From contig JAXMDB010000006.1 of assembly GCA_046348995.1 (NCBI GenBank), positions 248,001 through 312,000 of the forward strand: 64,000 nucleotides of DNA, read 5' to 3'. This document shows, piece by piece, positions 33,473-41,578 of the stretch. Each line of letters starts with the position of its first letter. Within the stretch, counting starts at the first letter, position 1. Source of the DNA: JANNSX01 sp046348995 (GTDB lineage: Bacteria; Pseudomonadota; Alphaproteobacteria; Rhizobiales; Hyphomicrobiaceae). The notes under the pieces are model-generated. The model had not been told where the DNA came from. It saw only the letters and a list, made by a program, of their open reading frames with translations, and searched no databases. A program made the translations under genes and the position numbers.

Positions 33473-34477
33473 TTGGAGCCTTCCGCATTCATTCTGGCCG
33501 GCACGGGCATGGCGCTGCCTGCGGATTGCGTCGACTCCGCGAGGTTTGACGATGCGCTTGGTCAAGTCCGGGGATGGCTCGAGACTCAATGTGGGGTGGC
33601 GGCACGCTATGTTTGCCGCGACGAAACCCAGGACCTGTTGGCGACGCGTGCCGCCGAGCAAGCGATCGCGGAAGCATGCGTCGCACCATCTGCCATCGAT
33701 CTTGTCGTATTCGCCGCGTCTGTGCCCAAGCAGCCGATCCCGTCGACCGCGCCCCTCATCGCTCGCAGCATCGGCATCGCGCCGGGAGGCTGTACCGCTT
33801 TCGATGTGAACTCGACGTGTCTGAGCTTCCTGAACGGGCTGGACGTCGCGATCTGTCTCCTCGCGACCGGACGTTTCAGCGCTGCGCTCGTTGCCTCGGC
33901 CGAGATCGCGAGCCGAGCCCTACCTTGGAACACTGATCCTGCAACGGCAGGCCTGTTCGGTGACGGAGCTGGAGCGGCAGTGATCCTGCCAGCGTCAACC
34001 CATTCGCGATCGAGCTATCTCAAGGCAGCGCTTTTCGAGTCACTTCACCAAGGCTATGAACTCTGCCAGCTTGCGGCCGGGGGAACCGGGATCGACTTTC
34101 ATCAGAACCCAGATCGTTTCCGGGAAAATGCGACATTCCGGATGGATGGACCAAAACTCTTCAAGCTGACGACCAAGCATTTCCCGGCCTTCGTCGATCG
34201 CCTTCTCGATCGAGCCGGTTGGCGCAGGCAGGACGTGGACCTCGTGGTGCCGCATCAAGCGAGCCCCCACGCGTTGGCACATCTGGTAAGGCGCTGCGGT
34301 TTCCCTTCAGACCGTGTGATCGATGTCGTTGCGCGCTACGGCAATCAGGTGGCCGCATCGATTCCCACCGCACTGCATTTGGCAAGGACCTGGGGACGCA
34401 TTTCCGCCGGCACCAAAGTGCTTCTCCTCGGAACTTCCGCTGGCGTGTCTTTCGGCGGGCTGGCGATCGAGATGTAG
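33473..34477 (+). CDS. Ketosynthase III-like (FabH/OleA-type) condensing enzyme
   Basis: The 334-residue thiolase-fold protein has a complete KAS III triad: C116 in FDVNSTCLSFLNGLD, H261 in VVPHQASPHALAHL and N291 in ARYGNQVAASIP. It condenses an acyl group with a second acyl or malonyl unit by Claisen chemistry. It is not housekeeping fabH by context: it opens a block with an epimerase, a metallo-hydrolase and an adenylate-forming enzyme. The start I use is a TTG at 33473, supported by AGGAAG seven bases upstream; an ATG at residue 13 (33509) is possible but would cut the first strand of the fold. It could be OleA-like (two acyl-CoAs) or use malonyl-ACP. Confidence 0.82.
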   Translation: MEPSAFILAGTGMALPADCVDSARFDDALGQVRGWLETQCGVAARYVCRDETQDLLATRAAEQAIAEACVAPSAIDLVVFAASVPKQPIPSTAPLIARSIGIAPGGCTAFDVNSTCLSFLNGLDVAICLLATGRFSAALVASAEIASRALPWNTDPATAGLFGDGAGAAVILPASTHSRSSYLKAALFESLHQGYELCQLAAGGTGIDFHQNPDRFRENATFRMDGPKLFKLTTKHFPAFVDRLLDRAGWRRQDVDLVVPHQASPHALAHLVRRCGFPSDRVIDVVARYGNQVAASIPTALHLARTWGRISAGTKVLLLGTSAGVSFGGLAIEM

Positions 34478-34480
34478 CCG

Positions 34481-35464
34481 ATGAGCAGACCGCGCGTGCT
34501 CGTCACCGGAGGGGCCGGATTTCTCGGGAGCCATCTCTGCCGGCAGCTTGCGCGTGACGGGTTCGACGTTGTCGCGCATGGCCGGACGCAGATGTCACTC
34601 GCTCCGCTCGTCGCCGAGAAGTTTTCTGTCGTGGCTTGCGATCTTCAATCTCCCGCCGCGGCGACATTGATAAGCCACGCAGGCCCGCTCGACGCGATCG
34701 TGCACTGCGGCGGGCTCTCCTCCAACTGGGGGCATCGGTCCGCCTTCCGCTCGGCGAACGTGGATGCGACCCGTAGCTTGGTAACGCAAGCTTCCTCGGC
34801 CGGGATCAAACACTTCGTCTATGTGTCGTCATCGAGCGTCTGCTTCGACTTCCGCGACCAGTTTCTCGTACGAGAAGATCAGCCCCTGCCGCCCCCGGTG
34901 AACGCCTATGCCTGGAGCAAGCAGGCGGCGGAGGACGTCGTCCGCAACTCCTCGACTCAGGCCACGATCATCCGCCCACGTGGCATCTACGGAAGCGGCG
35001 ACGCGGCACTTCTACCGAGGCTCCTGCGCGCGGCCAAACGCGGTCCACTACCGTTGTTTCGCGGCGGCCGCTCCGTAATCGATCTGACCCACGTCGAGGA
35101 CGTGGTTGGTGCGATCGCGTCGATTCTTAAGTCCCGATCCTCCACAATCGGCAATACGTACAACGTTTCGAGTGGCGAGCCGATCGCGGTTCGAGACATC
35201 ATCGAGCGGACGGCGAGCGAGGCTGGGATCGCTGTTCGATGGCGGCCCGCTCCGTGGCCTCTCGCTCGCATCGCGATACGAGGCCTCGAGCTATTTCATG
35301 CCGTGGCACGACCCGCCGTCGAGCCCTTCGTTACCGTCTACTCAGCCGCGCTTCTTGCGTTCAGTCAGACGTTGGACATCTCATCTCTACAAGCCGACAC
35401 CACTTGGCGCCCCGCAATCTCCTTCTCGGAGGGCCTGAAGCGCACGTTCCGGCACGGAGCGTGA
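34481..35464 (+). CDS. NAD-dependent epimerase/dehydratase, OleD-like extended SDR
   Basis: The 327-residue extended SDR begins VLVTGGAGFLGSHLCRQLA (NAD motif), has SSSSVCFDF and the YAWSK (YxxxK) catalytic pair, and a conserved RPRGIYGSGD segment. These resemble 3-beta-hydroxysteroid dehydrogenase-type and OleD-type enzymes that reduce beta-keto acids. It starts three bases after the ketosynthase stop, so its substrate is probably the ketosynthase product (inference). A nucleotide-sugar role is the alternative, as sugar genes lie further along. Confidence 0.78.
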   Translation: MSRPRVLVTGGAGFLGSHLCRQLARDGFDVVAHGRTQMSLAPLVAEKFSVVACDLQSPAAATLISHAGPLDAIVHCGGLSSNWGHRSAFRSANVDATRSLVTQASSAGIKHFVYVSSSSVCFDFRDQFLVREDQPLPPPVNAYAWSKQAAEDVVRNSSTQATIIRPRGIYGSGDAALLPRLLRAAKRGPLPLFRGGRSVIDLTHVEDVVGAIASILKSRSSTIGNTYNVSSGEPIAVRDIIERTASEAGIAVRWRPAPWPLARIAIRGLELFHAVARPAVEPFVTVYSAALLAFSQTLDISSLQADTTWRPAISFSEGLKRTFRHGA

Positions 35465-35473
35465 GGCAAAGCC

Positions 35474-36262
35474 ATGAAACTCCTCAATAGTGCACTCGTT
35501 ACCGTCCCCGGCGGCCTTGTCTGCCGAGGCGAGGGCATCAAGCGGGTGGCAATCACCATTCGTTACGGGCTGATCCACCGCCCGAATGGTCGAGTGTCGC
35601 TCGTCGACACCGGCTACGGTCGAGCGGTGACGGAGGGGGCCCGCAGCGGGGCACTCAGGCTCTACGATTTCGTCTTGAGACCACGGCTCATTCCGGCCGC
35701 GTTACCGGCCGCGGCCCTCGCTGCGGCCGGGGCCACGCCTGGTGATGTCGAGAGCATCGTCCTTACACACTTTCACGCCGACCACATTGCCGGTCTGCGT
35801 GACTTTCCGGACGCGCGGCTTGTCGCCAACGGCCGAGCGGCAGCGTCGATCCTCGGCATGAGTCACAACCGCGCGCTGCACAACGGTGTCTTCAAAGAGC
35901 TCCTCCCTGCCGATCTCAGCCACCGCATCGCGCCGGTCGAGCAGTGTGCATCGCGAACGGTCCATCCCGTGCTTGGGTCAGGTCACGACGTGTTCGGAGA
36001 CGGATCGTACTGGGCGGTGCCCCTGCCAGGTCATGCCTTGGGTCATTTTGGCCTCTATTGGGACGCTCCCGAGGGGCCAACCCTCTATGCGACCGATGCA
36101 GCTTGGACCACTCGAGCCCTGCGCGACAACCGTACGCCGATGCTCTCCCGCCGCGTCGTCTTTGATGATTGCGGCGCCGGCACCAGGACCGAAGAGAAGC
36201 TGCGCCAATTCATCCGCGAAGGCGGAACGGTCCACCTCTGCCACGATCTGGAGACCGTCTAG
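35474..36262 (+). CDS. Metallo-beta-lactamase-fold hydrolase
   Basis: The 262-residue protein has the metal motif LTHFHADHIAGL (HxHxDH, residues 98-109), an LVDTGYG strand before it, a later His in LPGHALGHFGLYW and an Asp in LYATDAAW. This is the two-zinc hydrolase pattern, close in outline to quorum-quenching lactonases. It starts nine bases after the epimerase stop. It could cleave a thioester, lactone or ester of the acyl product. Its last base overlaps the GTG of the next gene. Confidence 0.82.
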   Translation: MKLLNSALVTVPGGLVCRGEGIKRVAITIRYGLIHRPNGRVSLVDTGYGRAVTEGARSGALRLYDFVLRPRLIPAALPAAALAAAGATPGDVESIVLTHFHADHIAGLRDFPDARLVANGRAAASILGMSHNRALHNGVFKELLPADLSHRIAPVEQCASRTVHPVLGSGHDVFGDGSYWAVPLPGHALGHFGLYWDAPEGPTLYATDAAWTTRALRDNRTPMLSRRVVFDDCGAGTRTEEKLRQFIREGGTVHLCHDLETV

Positions 36263-37545
36263 TGCGCGCCGGCGTCGCAACGGCAGCGGTAATGGGCGCC
36301 GCTTTTCTGCGCACACGGGCTCTCCATCGCTGGCTGACGAGCCGCCAGCGGATAGAGCGTCGGCAAGCATCCCGGCTCGAGCGACTCCGCCTGCACGCGA
36401 TCTCGCAGACGGCTTACTATAGACGGCTGGGCGACGTCCCATTCACCTCGTTCCCCGTTGTCGACAAAGCAGAGGTTATGCAGGCCTTCGGCGATTTCAA
36501 CACACTCGCCCTGTCTGCGGCGGACGCTTGGCACAGGCTCGAAAGCGGCCATGCGCCTGCCGGATACGACATCGGATGCAGCACCGGCACGAGCGGAAAT
36601 CGCGGCCTCTACCTCGTTTCTGACCGTGAGAGATTCCTATGGCTCGGAACAATCCTCGCCAAGGCGGTTCCGGATGCGTTCGTGAGACGGCATCGTGTCG
36701 CCGTCATTCTGCCGCGCACCTCGCGCCTCTATGACTCCGCCAACGAGTCCCGTCTGCTCACCTTACGGTTCTTCGATTTGAACCATGGCCTCGAGACGAT
36801 CGCAGACCACCTCACCTCGTACCGTCCGACGATCGTCGTTGCTCCGCCGAAGGCCTTGCGATGGCTCGCCGAGCAGGCGGTCCCCATCTCGCCGGAGCAC
36901 TGTTTCACGAGTGCCGAAGTGCTGGACGCACCCGACCGGGCCGTGATCGAGCGCACCTACGCCGTGCGGCTCGGCCAGATCTACATGGCGACCGAAGGCT
37001 TGTTCGCCGTCTCATGCCGTCATGGCACACTTCATCTGGCTGAGGACGCGGTTCATTTCGAGTTGGAGCCTGTTCGTAACGGATCATCTCTGGTTACTCC
37101 GATTGTCACCGATCTGCAGCGCCGAGCCCAGGTGATGGCTCGCTACCGGATGAACGATCTGCTGCGGCTGAGCTCCGAGCCTTGCCCGTGTGGCTCGGCG
37201 TTGCAGGCAGTTGATGAGATCGTCGGCCGACGGGATGACTGTTTCGAGCTCGCCGCGCGGGCCTCATCCGTCACCATCACTCCCGACGTGCTTCGCAACG
37301 CTGTGCTGGGCGCACACACCAGCATCGACGATTTCCGCCTGCGTCAGACCGGCCCCAACACGATCGAAATCGTGCTGTCGCCGAGACTTGCAGACGAGAT
37401 CGCGGAAGCCGCTCGATGTGCTGTGATCGCGTGCTGCACGCGTCTCGGTACTTGCCCGAACGTCACGATGCGGCGAGAGGAGTTGCCGATCGATACGCGT
37501 TCAAAGCTGCGGCGGGTCGAGCAGCAGTGGAGGAAAGCTGTCTAG
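36262..37545 (+). CDS. Adenylate-forming enzyme of the PaaK / coenzyme F390 synthetase-related family
   Basis: The 427-residue protein carries the AMP-binding P-loop STGTSGNRG at residues 107-115 and the family segments YMATEGLF and PCPCGSALQAVDEIVGRRDD. It resembles phenylacetate-CoA ligase and F390 synthetase relatives, but the exact acceptor is unknown. The GTG start at 36262 overlaps the previous TAG (TAGTG). A frame extending to 36169 would overlap the hydrolase gene more and lacks conservation. It may activate a carboxylate made by the preceding three enzymes. Its stop shares a CTAG palindrome with the stop of the opposite-strand gene. Confidence 0.75.
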   Translation: MRAGVATAAVMGAAFLRTRALHRWLTSRQRIERRQASRLERLRLHAISQTAYYRRLGDVPFTSFPVVDKAEVMQAFGDFNTLALSAADAWHRLESGHAPAGYDIGCSTGTSGNRGLYLVSDRERFLWLGTILAKAVPDAFVRRHRVAVILPRTSRLYDSANESRLLTLRFFDLNHGLETIADHLTSYRPTIVVAPPKALRWLAEQAVPISPEHCFTSAEVLDAPDRAVIERTYAVRLGQIYMATEGLFAVSCRHGTLHLAEDAVHFELEPVRNGSSLVTPIVTDLQRRAQVMARYRMNDLLRLSSEPCPCGSALQAVDEIVGRRDDCFELAARASSVTITPDVLRNAVLGAHTSIDDFRLRQTGPNTIEIVLSPRLADEIAEAARCAVIACCTRLGTCPNVTMRREELPIDTRSKLRRVEQQWRKAV

Positions 37546-39281
37546 ACATTTGGCCGTCGAGGTTTGCGGAAGACCATGTTCTGCAATACCAGGAGATCCA
37601 GGTCGGAGGTCATGAAGACGCCGATGGCATCCTCGATGTCATGCACCATTGGACGACCCATGACGTTGAAGCTCGTGTTCAGCAGGATCGGCAGCCCCGT
37701 CTTGCGATGGAATGCGGCCAGCACCGCATGGAAGGCTGGATTGACATCCCGGGTCACGCTCTGCAGACGCCCCGTCCCGTCGACGTGACAAACACCCGAT
37801 GGCGCCTTTCCAGGCCGCCATCGCAACGTGCGCTCCATGTAGGGCGAATAGGTATAGTCCTCGAAGTAGTCGGGACCGTGCTCATGCAGAATGCTGGGTG
37901 CGAACGGACGAAACTCTTCGCGACGCTTGATGCTTGCGTTGAGACGGTCGCGAATACCGTGTGGACGCGGATCGGCGAGGATCGACCGCCCCCCGAGCGC
38001 ACGGGGACCGAACTCGGCCCGCCCCTGCACCCAGCCGGCGACGGCACCCGCGGCGAGCTCGTCGGCAACACGGCTCGCAAGATCCTCTACGTCCCGAGCA
38101 ACGAAATCAGGCGACACTCCGAAGGCGCTCAACCGCGCCATGGCTTCATCGGCAATCGAGGAGCCGAGATAAGGCGATGAGAACCGGGGAACCCGCTCGA
38201 TCGGATGTGCTGCCTGCCAATCGAGCAAAGCAGCACCAACCGAGTTTCCGTCGTCGCCGGGTGCCATCGGGACGTGCAGCCGCTTGAACGGGCCCGACGA
38301 CAGAATCTTGCCGTTCGCACTCGAATTCAGTGCACAGCCCCCTGTGAGGATGAGGTTCTCTGCGCCCCAACGCCGATGTGCTTGCTCGAGAAACTCATAC
38401 AGCAGCTCCTCGAAGACCTGCTGGGCCGTGAAGGCCAGATCGGCATTCGCCTGGGGTGCACGACCGCGGTAAGCCGCCAGTCGGTCGAGCACGCTGGCAT
38501 AGGCACGCGTCTGCACGAAACGGAGGTTCTTCACGCGCAGAGCGGACCGCAAGAGCTGGTGAAGCTCACGATCGAGCGTGCCGTAGGCGGCAAGCCCCAT
38601 CAGCTTCCATTCTTCACCGGCCATAGGATCGAAACCAGCCGCAAAGCAGATCTGGCTGTAGTAGATTCCGAGGCTGGCGAGGCTCGGTAGTCGTGGCGGA
38701 TCGAGGCGCTTCAGCCGGCCATCCTGGAACGAATAGACCGACGTGCTCGTGCCTTCGCCCATCCCGTCGACCACGACGCAAAGCGCTTCGGCGAACGGAC
38801 TTGAGTAGCACGCTGTTACGGCGTGACAGAGGTGATGGTTCCAGGCTCGCTTCTTGATGCTGGTGCTGAACCCGCGCACCTCTTTGAGCCGGAGCTCGAG
38901 ATTGAGAAGCATCTCGTTGGCTGAGGGAGGCGCTCGATAGAGGCCGTGTCGAAACGCCCAACCTCGCGCAAGCTCGGCTTCGAGGTGGCGGGGCCTGAGG
39001 AGCTCGACTGCTCGCAAACCCACCCGGCTCAGCGCGGCCAGAGTGCCCGTCGACCGGAGTGCCGGTCGCGACCATGTCAGGCTCGCTGAAACGGGTTGCT
39101 CTCCGACATAGGCAGCCAGAATCGGCTCGATCACACCGAACGGATCCGGCGTTGCATGCCAACCGCGCTTGTATTTGAGCGCCCGCTCGTTCGCCTCGGC
39201 AAACAGCACCTCACCCGCCTCGCTCACCACAGCGATGGACGGATCATGCTGGGAGCACGAGAAGCCGAGGTAGACCGTCAC
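37542..39281 (-). CDS. NodU/CmcH-type O-carbamoyltransferase
   Basis: The 579-residue protein has the carbamoyltransferase layout. An N-terminal Kae1-like domain spans about 1-360, with LGFSCSQHDPSIAVV, WNHHLCHAVTACYSSPF (metal-site histidines near 149-153), VDGMGEGTS and ILTGGCALNSSANGK. The C-terminal domain shows GRAEFGPRALGGRSILADPR and the ending LLNTSFNVMGRPMV. Such enzymes use carbamoyl phosphate and ATP to carbamoylate a sugar hydroxyl, as NodU does on Nod factors. The GTG start at 39281 overlaps the glycosyltransferase stop (GTGA), so the two are coupled, pointing to carbamoylation of the transferred sugar. Confidence 0.87.
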   Translation of the reverse strand: MTVYLGFSCSQHDPSIAVVSEAGEVLFAEANERALKYKRGWHATPDPFGVIEPILAAYVGEQPVSASLTWSRPALRSTGTLAALSRVGLRAVELLRPRHLEAELARGWAFRHGLYRAPPSANEMLLNLELRLKEVRGFSTSIKKRAWNHHLCHAVTACYSSPFAEALCVVVDGMGEGTSTSVYSFQDGRLKRLDPPRLPSLASLGIYYSQICFAAGFDPMAGEEWKLMGLAAYGTLDRELHQLLRSALRVKNLRFVQTRAYASVLDRLAAYRGRAPQANADLAFTAQQVFEELLYEFLEQAHRRWGAENLILTGGCALNSSANGKILSSGPFKRLHVPMAPGDDGNSVGAALLDWQAAHPIERVPRFSSPYLGSSIADEAMARLSAFGVSPDFVARDVEDLASRVADELAAGAVAGWVQGRAEFGPRALGGRSILADPRPHGIRDRLNASIKRREEFRPFAPSILHEHGPDYFEDYTYSPYMERTLRWRPGKAPSGVCHVDGTGRLQSVTRDVNPAFHAVLAAFHRKTGLPILLNTSFNVMGRPMVHDIEDAIGVFMTSDLDLLVLQNMVFRKPRRPNV

Positions 39282-40483
39282 CGGCCGCTCTCCATGGCGG
39301 CGAGAACGATCTCGGCGCCGAAGGCAGCTCCACCCGCCAGCCTGAGCCTTCGCTCGATCGCATCCCATCGATCATCGAGCGACATGGCCTCGTTGATCCC
39401 ACGCGCGATCGCCTGTGCGTCATGCTCGCATCCGCGCGGCAGGCGTATACCGTAGCCGTGCGCGGCAAGAAGACTGGCGAACACCTTCTGGTCGGCGATC
39501 GTCGGAATGAACAACGCCGGCTTGCGATAGCGGACGGTCTCCCACGTCGTGCTCGTTCCGGCATGATGCACGACGACCGCGGCGCCACAGATCCAACGCT
39601 CCAACGCCGGGACGCTCTCGATGATGTGCGACGTCAACCCTGGATGTGACCGTTGCAGGGAACGCCCCACCTCCTCAAGCCTCCGGATATCGACCTTACT
39701 GCCGCCGCAAACGACCACGGCAGACCGGCCGGCGAGGAAACTCCCACGCAATGCCGCCTCGAAGCGGCCCGTGTCGTTGTTGGACAATGTGCCGAAGGTG
39801 ATCAGGGCGTAGCCGTGCATGCCGGTCGGCTCATAGTCGCGCGGGTCGTCATAGGAGGGACCGATATAGTGGCGTGCCACGTCTCCGTGCGGAGAGCCTG
39901 CCTGGAATTCCTCCAGCGAAAAGACGATCTCGGCGATCGGTGGGCGTAGTCGGCACCAGCACCGTTCCAAGCCGAAGGCCTCCCGCACGGTCACGGCAAA
40001 TCGCGATCGCACCAACTCGCGGGCCAATGTGGGAGCGCCACGAACGACGTCGCTGACGAGCTTGAAGACACCGTCCTCCTGCCGCATTTGCCGCTCCGCT
40101 TCCCGATTGAACACGATCGTAGGGACCGTCTGGATCCTCGGAATGCCCAAGGCGGAGCCGATTCGGCTTGCCCAAAGTGCCATGAAGTCCTGCAGGATCA
40201 GCCGGGGCGCCAGCGCCTTGATGCGGGGTTGAAGAGCGGGGACGATCGTCTCCGAAGCGCGGATCAGATCAGCCGCCATCCGAACCAGATTGAAGTCGGG
40301 CCGATCGATGTCGTAGGGGACATCCGGATACGGTTCAAAAGTCGCACCAGACGCCCGGATGATTGCTTCGAACTTCCGATGTCCGAAGCATACGACGCGC
40401 TCGCTACGGGCGATCAACCCCTTCAACAGAGGCATCATCGGCTTGGTGTGGCCCATGGCAGGAAGCGAGAAAGCAACGATCAT
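39278..40483 (-). CDS. GT1-family glycosyltransferase (macrolide/UGT type)
   Basis: The 401-residue protein starts MIVAFSLPAMGHTKPMMPLL, typical of the GT-B acceptor domain, and has the donor-binding motif HHAGTSTTWETVRYRKPALF followed by IPTIADQKVFASLL in the C-terminal half. This matches the bacterial macrolide and UDP-glucuronosyltransferase-like family that glycosylates small lipophilic acceptors. The frame extends 67 codons upstream without conservation, so I start at 40483. It is divergent from the UXS-like gene and coupled to the carbamoyltransferase. Confidence 0.85.
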   Translation of the reverse strand: MIVAFSLPAMGHTKPMMPLLKGLIARSERVVCFGHRKFEAIIRASGATFEPYPDVPYDIDRPDFNLVRMAADLIRASETIVPALQPRIKALAPRLILQDFMALWASRIGSALGIPRIQTVPTIVFNREAERQMRQEDGVFKLVSDVVRGAPTLARELVRSRFAVTVREAFGLERCWCRLRPPIAEIVFSLEEFQAGSPHGDVARHYIGPSYDDPRDYEPTGMHGYALITFGTLSNNDTGRFEAALRGSFLAGRSAVVVCGGSKVDIRRLEEVGRSLQRSHPGLTSHIIESVPALERWICGAAVVVHHAGTSTTWETVRYRKPALFIPTIADQKVFASLLAAHGYGIRLPRGCEHDAQAIARGINEAMSLDDRWDAIERRLRLAGGAAFGAEIVLAAMESGR

Positions 40484-40627
40484 CGAGGCGGGTCCATGCA
40501 CGACTATCGACGCATTCCTAGCATGGGCCGTCCCGACCTTAACAGCGCACGGTACGTATGCGATCTTGCTGCCGGAACGGCATGGATATCCTAGCCCAAC
40601 TCGAACAGCCGACACGTCGGAGACCCT
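40484..40627. promoter_or_regulatory. Divergent promoter region of the sugar-gene half of the cluster
   Basis: This 144-bp gap separates the divergent glycosyltransferase and UXS-like genes and should hold promoters for both. I see no clear -35/-10 pair or strong dyad. Confidence 0.4.
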
Positions 40628-41578
40628 ATGGCCAGATCGAAACCCATCCTGGTCACAGGTGGAGCAGGGTTCATCGGCTCGCATCTATGCGACCAGCTTA
40701 TCGCTGCAGGCGAGCAGGTCATCTGCCTCGATGACTTCAGCACCGGCGACCGTCGCAACGTCGGCCACCTCTCGAGCCACCGCCGGTTCGCGCTCGTCGT
40801 CCACGATGTCACGGATCCTATCTCGATCGAGGTCGGCAGCATCTACCACCTCGCCTGCCCAGCCTCGCCGGCTCAGTATCAAAAGGATCCGATCCGCACG
40901 ACCAGAACCGCTGTGGTCGGGACACTCAATGTGCTCGACCTCGCCGCGCGTCTCGGCTGCCGCGTTCTTCTCGCTTCCACGAGCGAGGTGTATGGCAACC
41001 CGGCGACGAGCCCGCAGCGGGAGGATTATTGGGGCAACGTCAATCCCATCGGTCCTCGCGCCTGCTATGATGAGGGGAAACGGTGTGCAGAGTCGCTCTG
41101 TTTCGACTTTCACCGCAAAGCGGGCGTCGAGATCAAGGTGGCGCGGCTCTTCAATACCTACGGTCCCCGCATGCAGCCGGAGGACGGGCGGGTCGTCTCG
41201 AATTTCATTGTTCAGGCCCTCGGCGAGAAACCTGTCACGCTCTATGGCGACGGGCTGCAGACCCGATCGTTCTGCTACGTCGACGATATCGTTACGGGAT
41301 TGATCCGTTTGATGGGGAGCGTCAAAGACTTCGTCGGGCCCGTCAATCTCGGCAGCATCGAGGAAATCTCGATCGTCGATCTCGCCCGCGAAATCATAGC
41401 CCTGACCGGGACGACCGCCGGCATCGTCAATCTACCGATGCCCCCCGATGACCCCACTCGCCGCCAACCTGATGTCACATTGGCGCGCAGGGAGCTCGAT
41501 TGGCGGCCGAATACGCCGCTCTCGGCCGGTCTCGGGTCGACCATTGCTTACTTCCGGGACAGGCTCGGTGTGTCATGA
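40628..41578 (+). CDS. UDP-glucuronate decarboxylase-like NAD-dependent epimerase/dehydratase
   Basis: The 316-residue extended SDR has ILVTGGAGFIGSHLCDQLI, the HLACPASPAQYQKDPIRTTR segment, STSEVYGNPATSPQ, and the ACYDEGKRCAESL catalytic segment (YxxxK), all hallmarks of UDP-xylose synthase. It would convert UDP-glucuronate to UDP-xylose with NAD recycled internally. The stop overlaps the next start (ATGA). A UDP-pentose donor for the neighbouring glycosyltransferase is a natural inference. Confidence 0.85.
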   Translation: MARSKPILVTGGAGFIGSHLCDQLIAAGEQVICLDDFSTGDRRNVGHLSSHRRFALVVHDVTDPISIEVGSIYHLACPASPAQYQKDPIRTTRTAVVGTLNVLDLAARLGCRVLLASTSEVYGNPATSPQREDYWGNVNPIGPRACYDEGKRCAESLCFDFHRKAGVEIKVARLFNTYGPRMQPEDGRVVSNFIVQALGEKPVTLYGDGLQTRSFCYVDDIVTGLIRLMGSVKDFVGPVNLGSIEEISIVDLAREIIALTGTTAGIVNLPMPPDDPTRRQPDVTLARRELDWRPNTPLSAGLGSTIAYFRDRLGVS

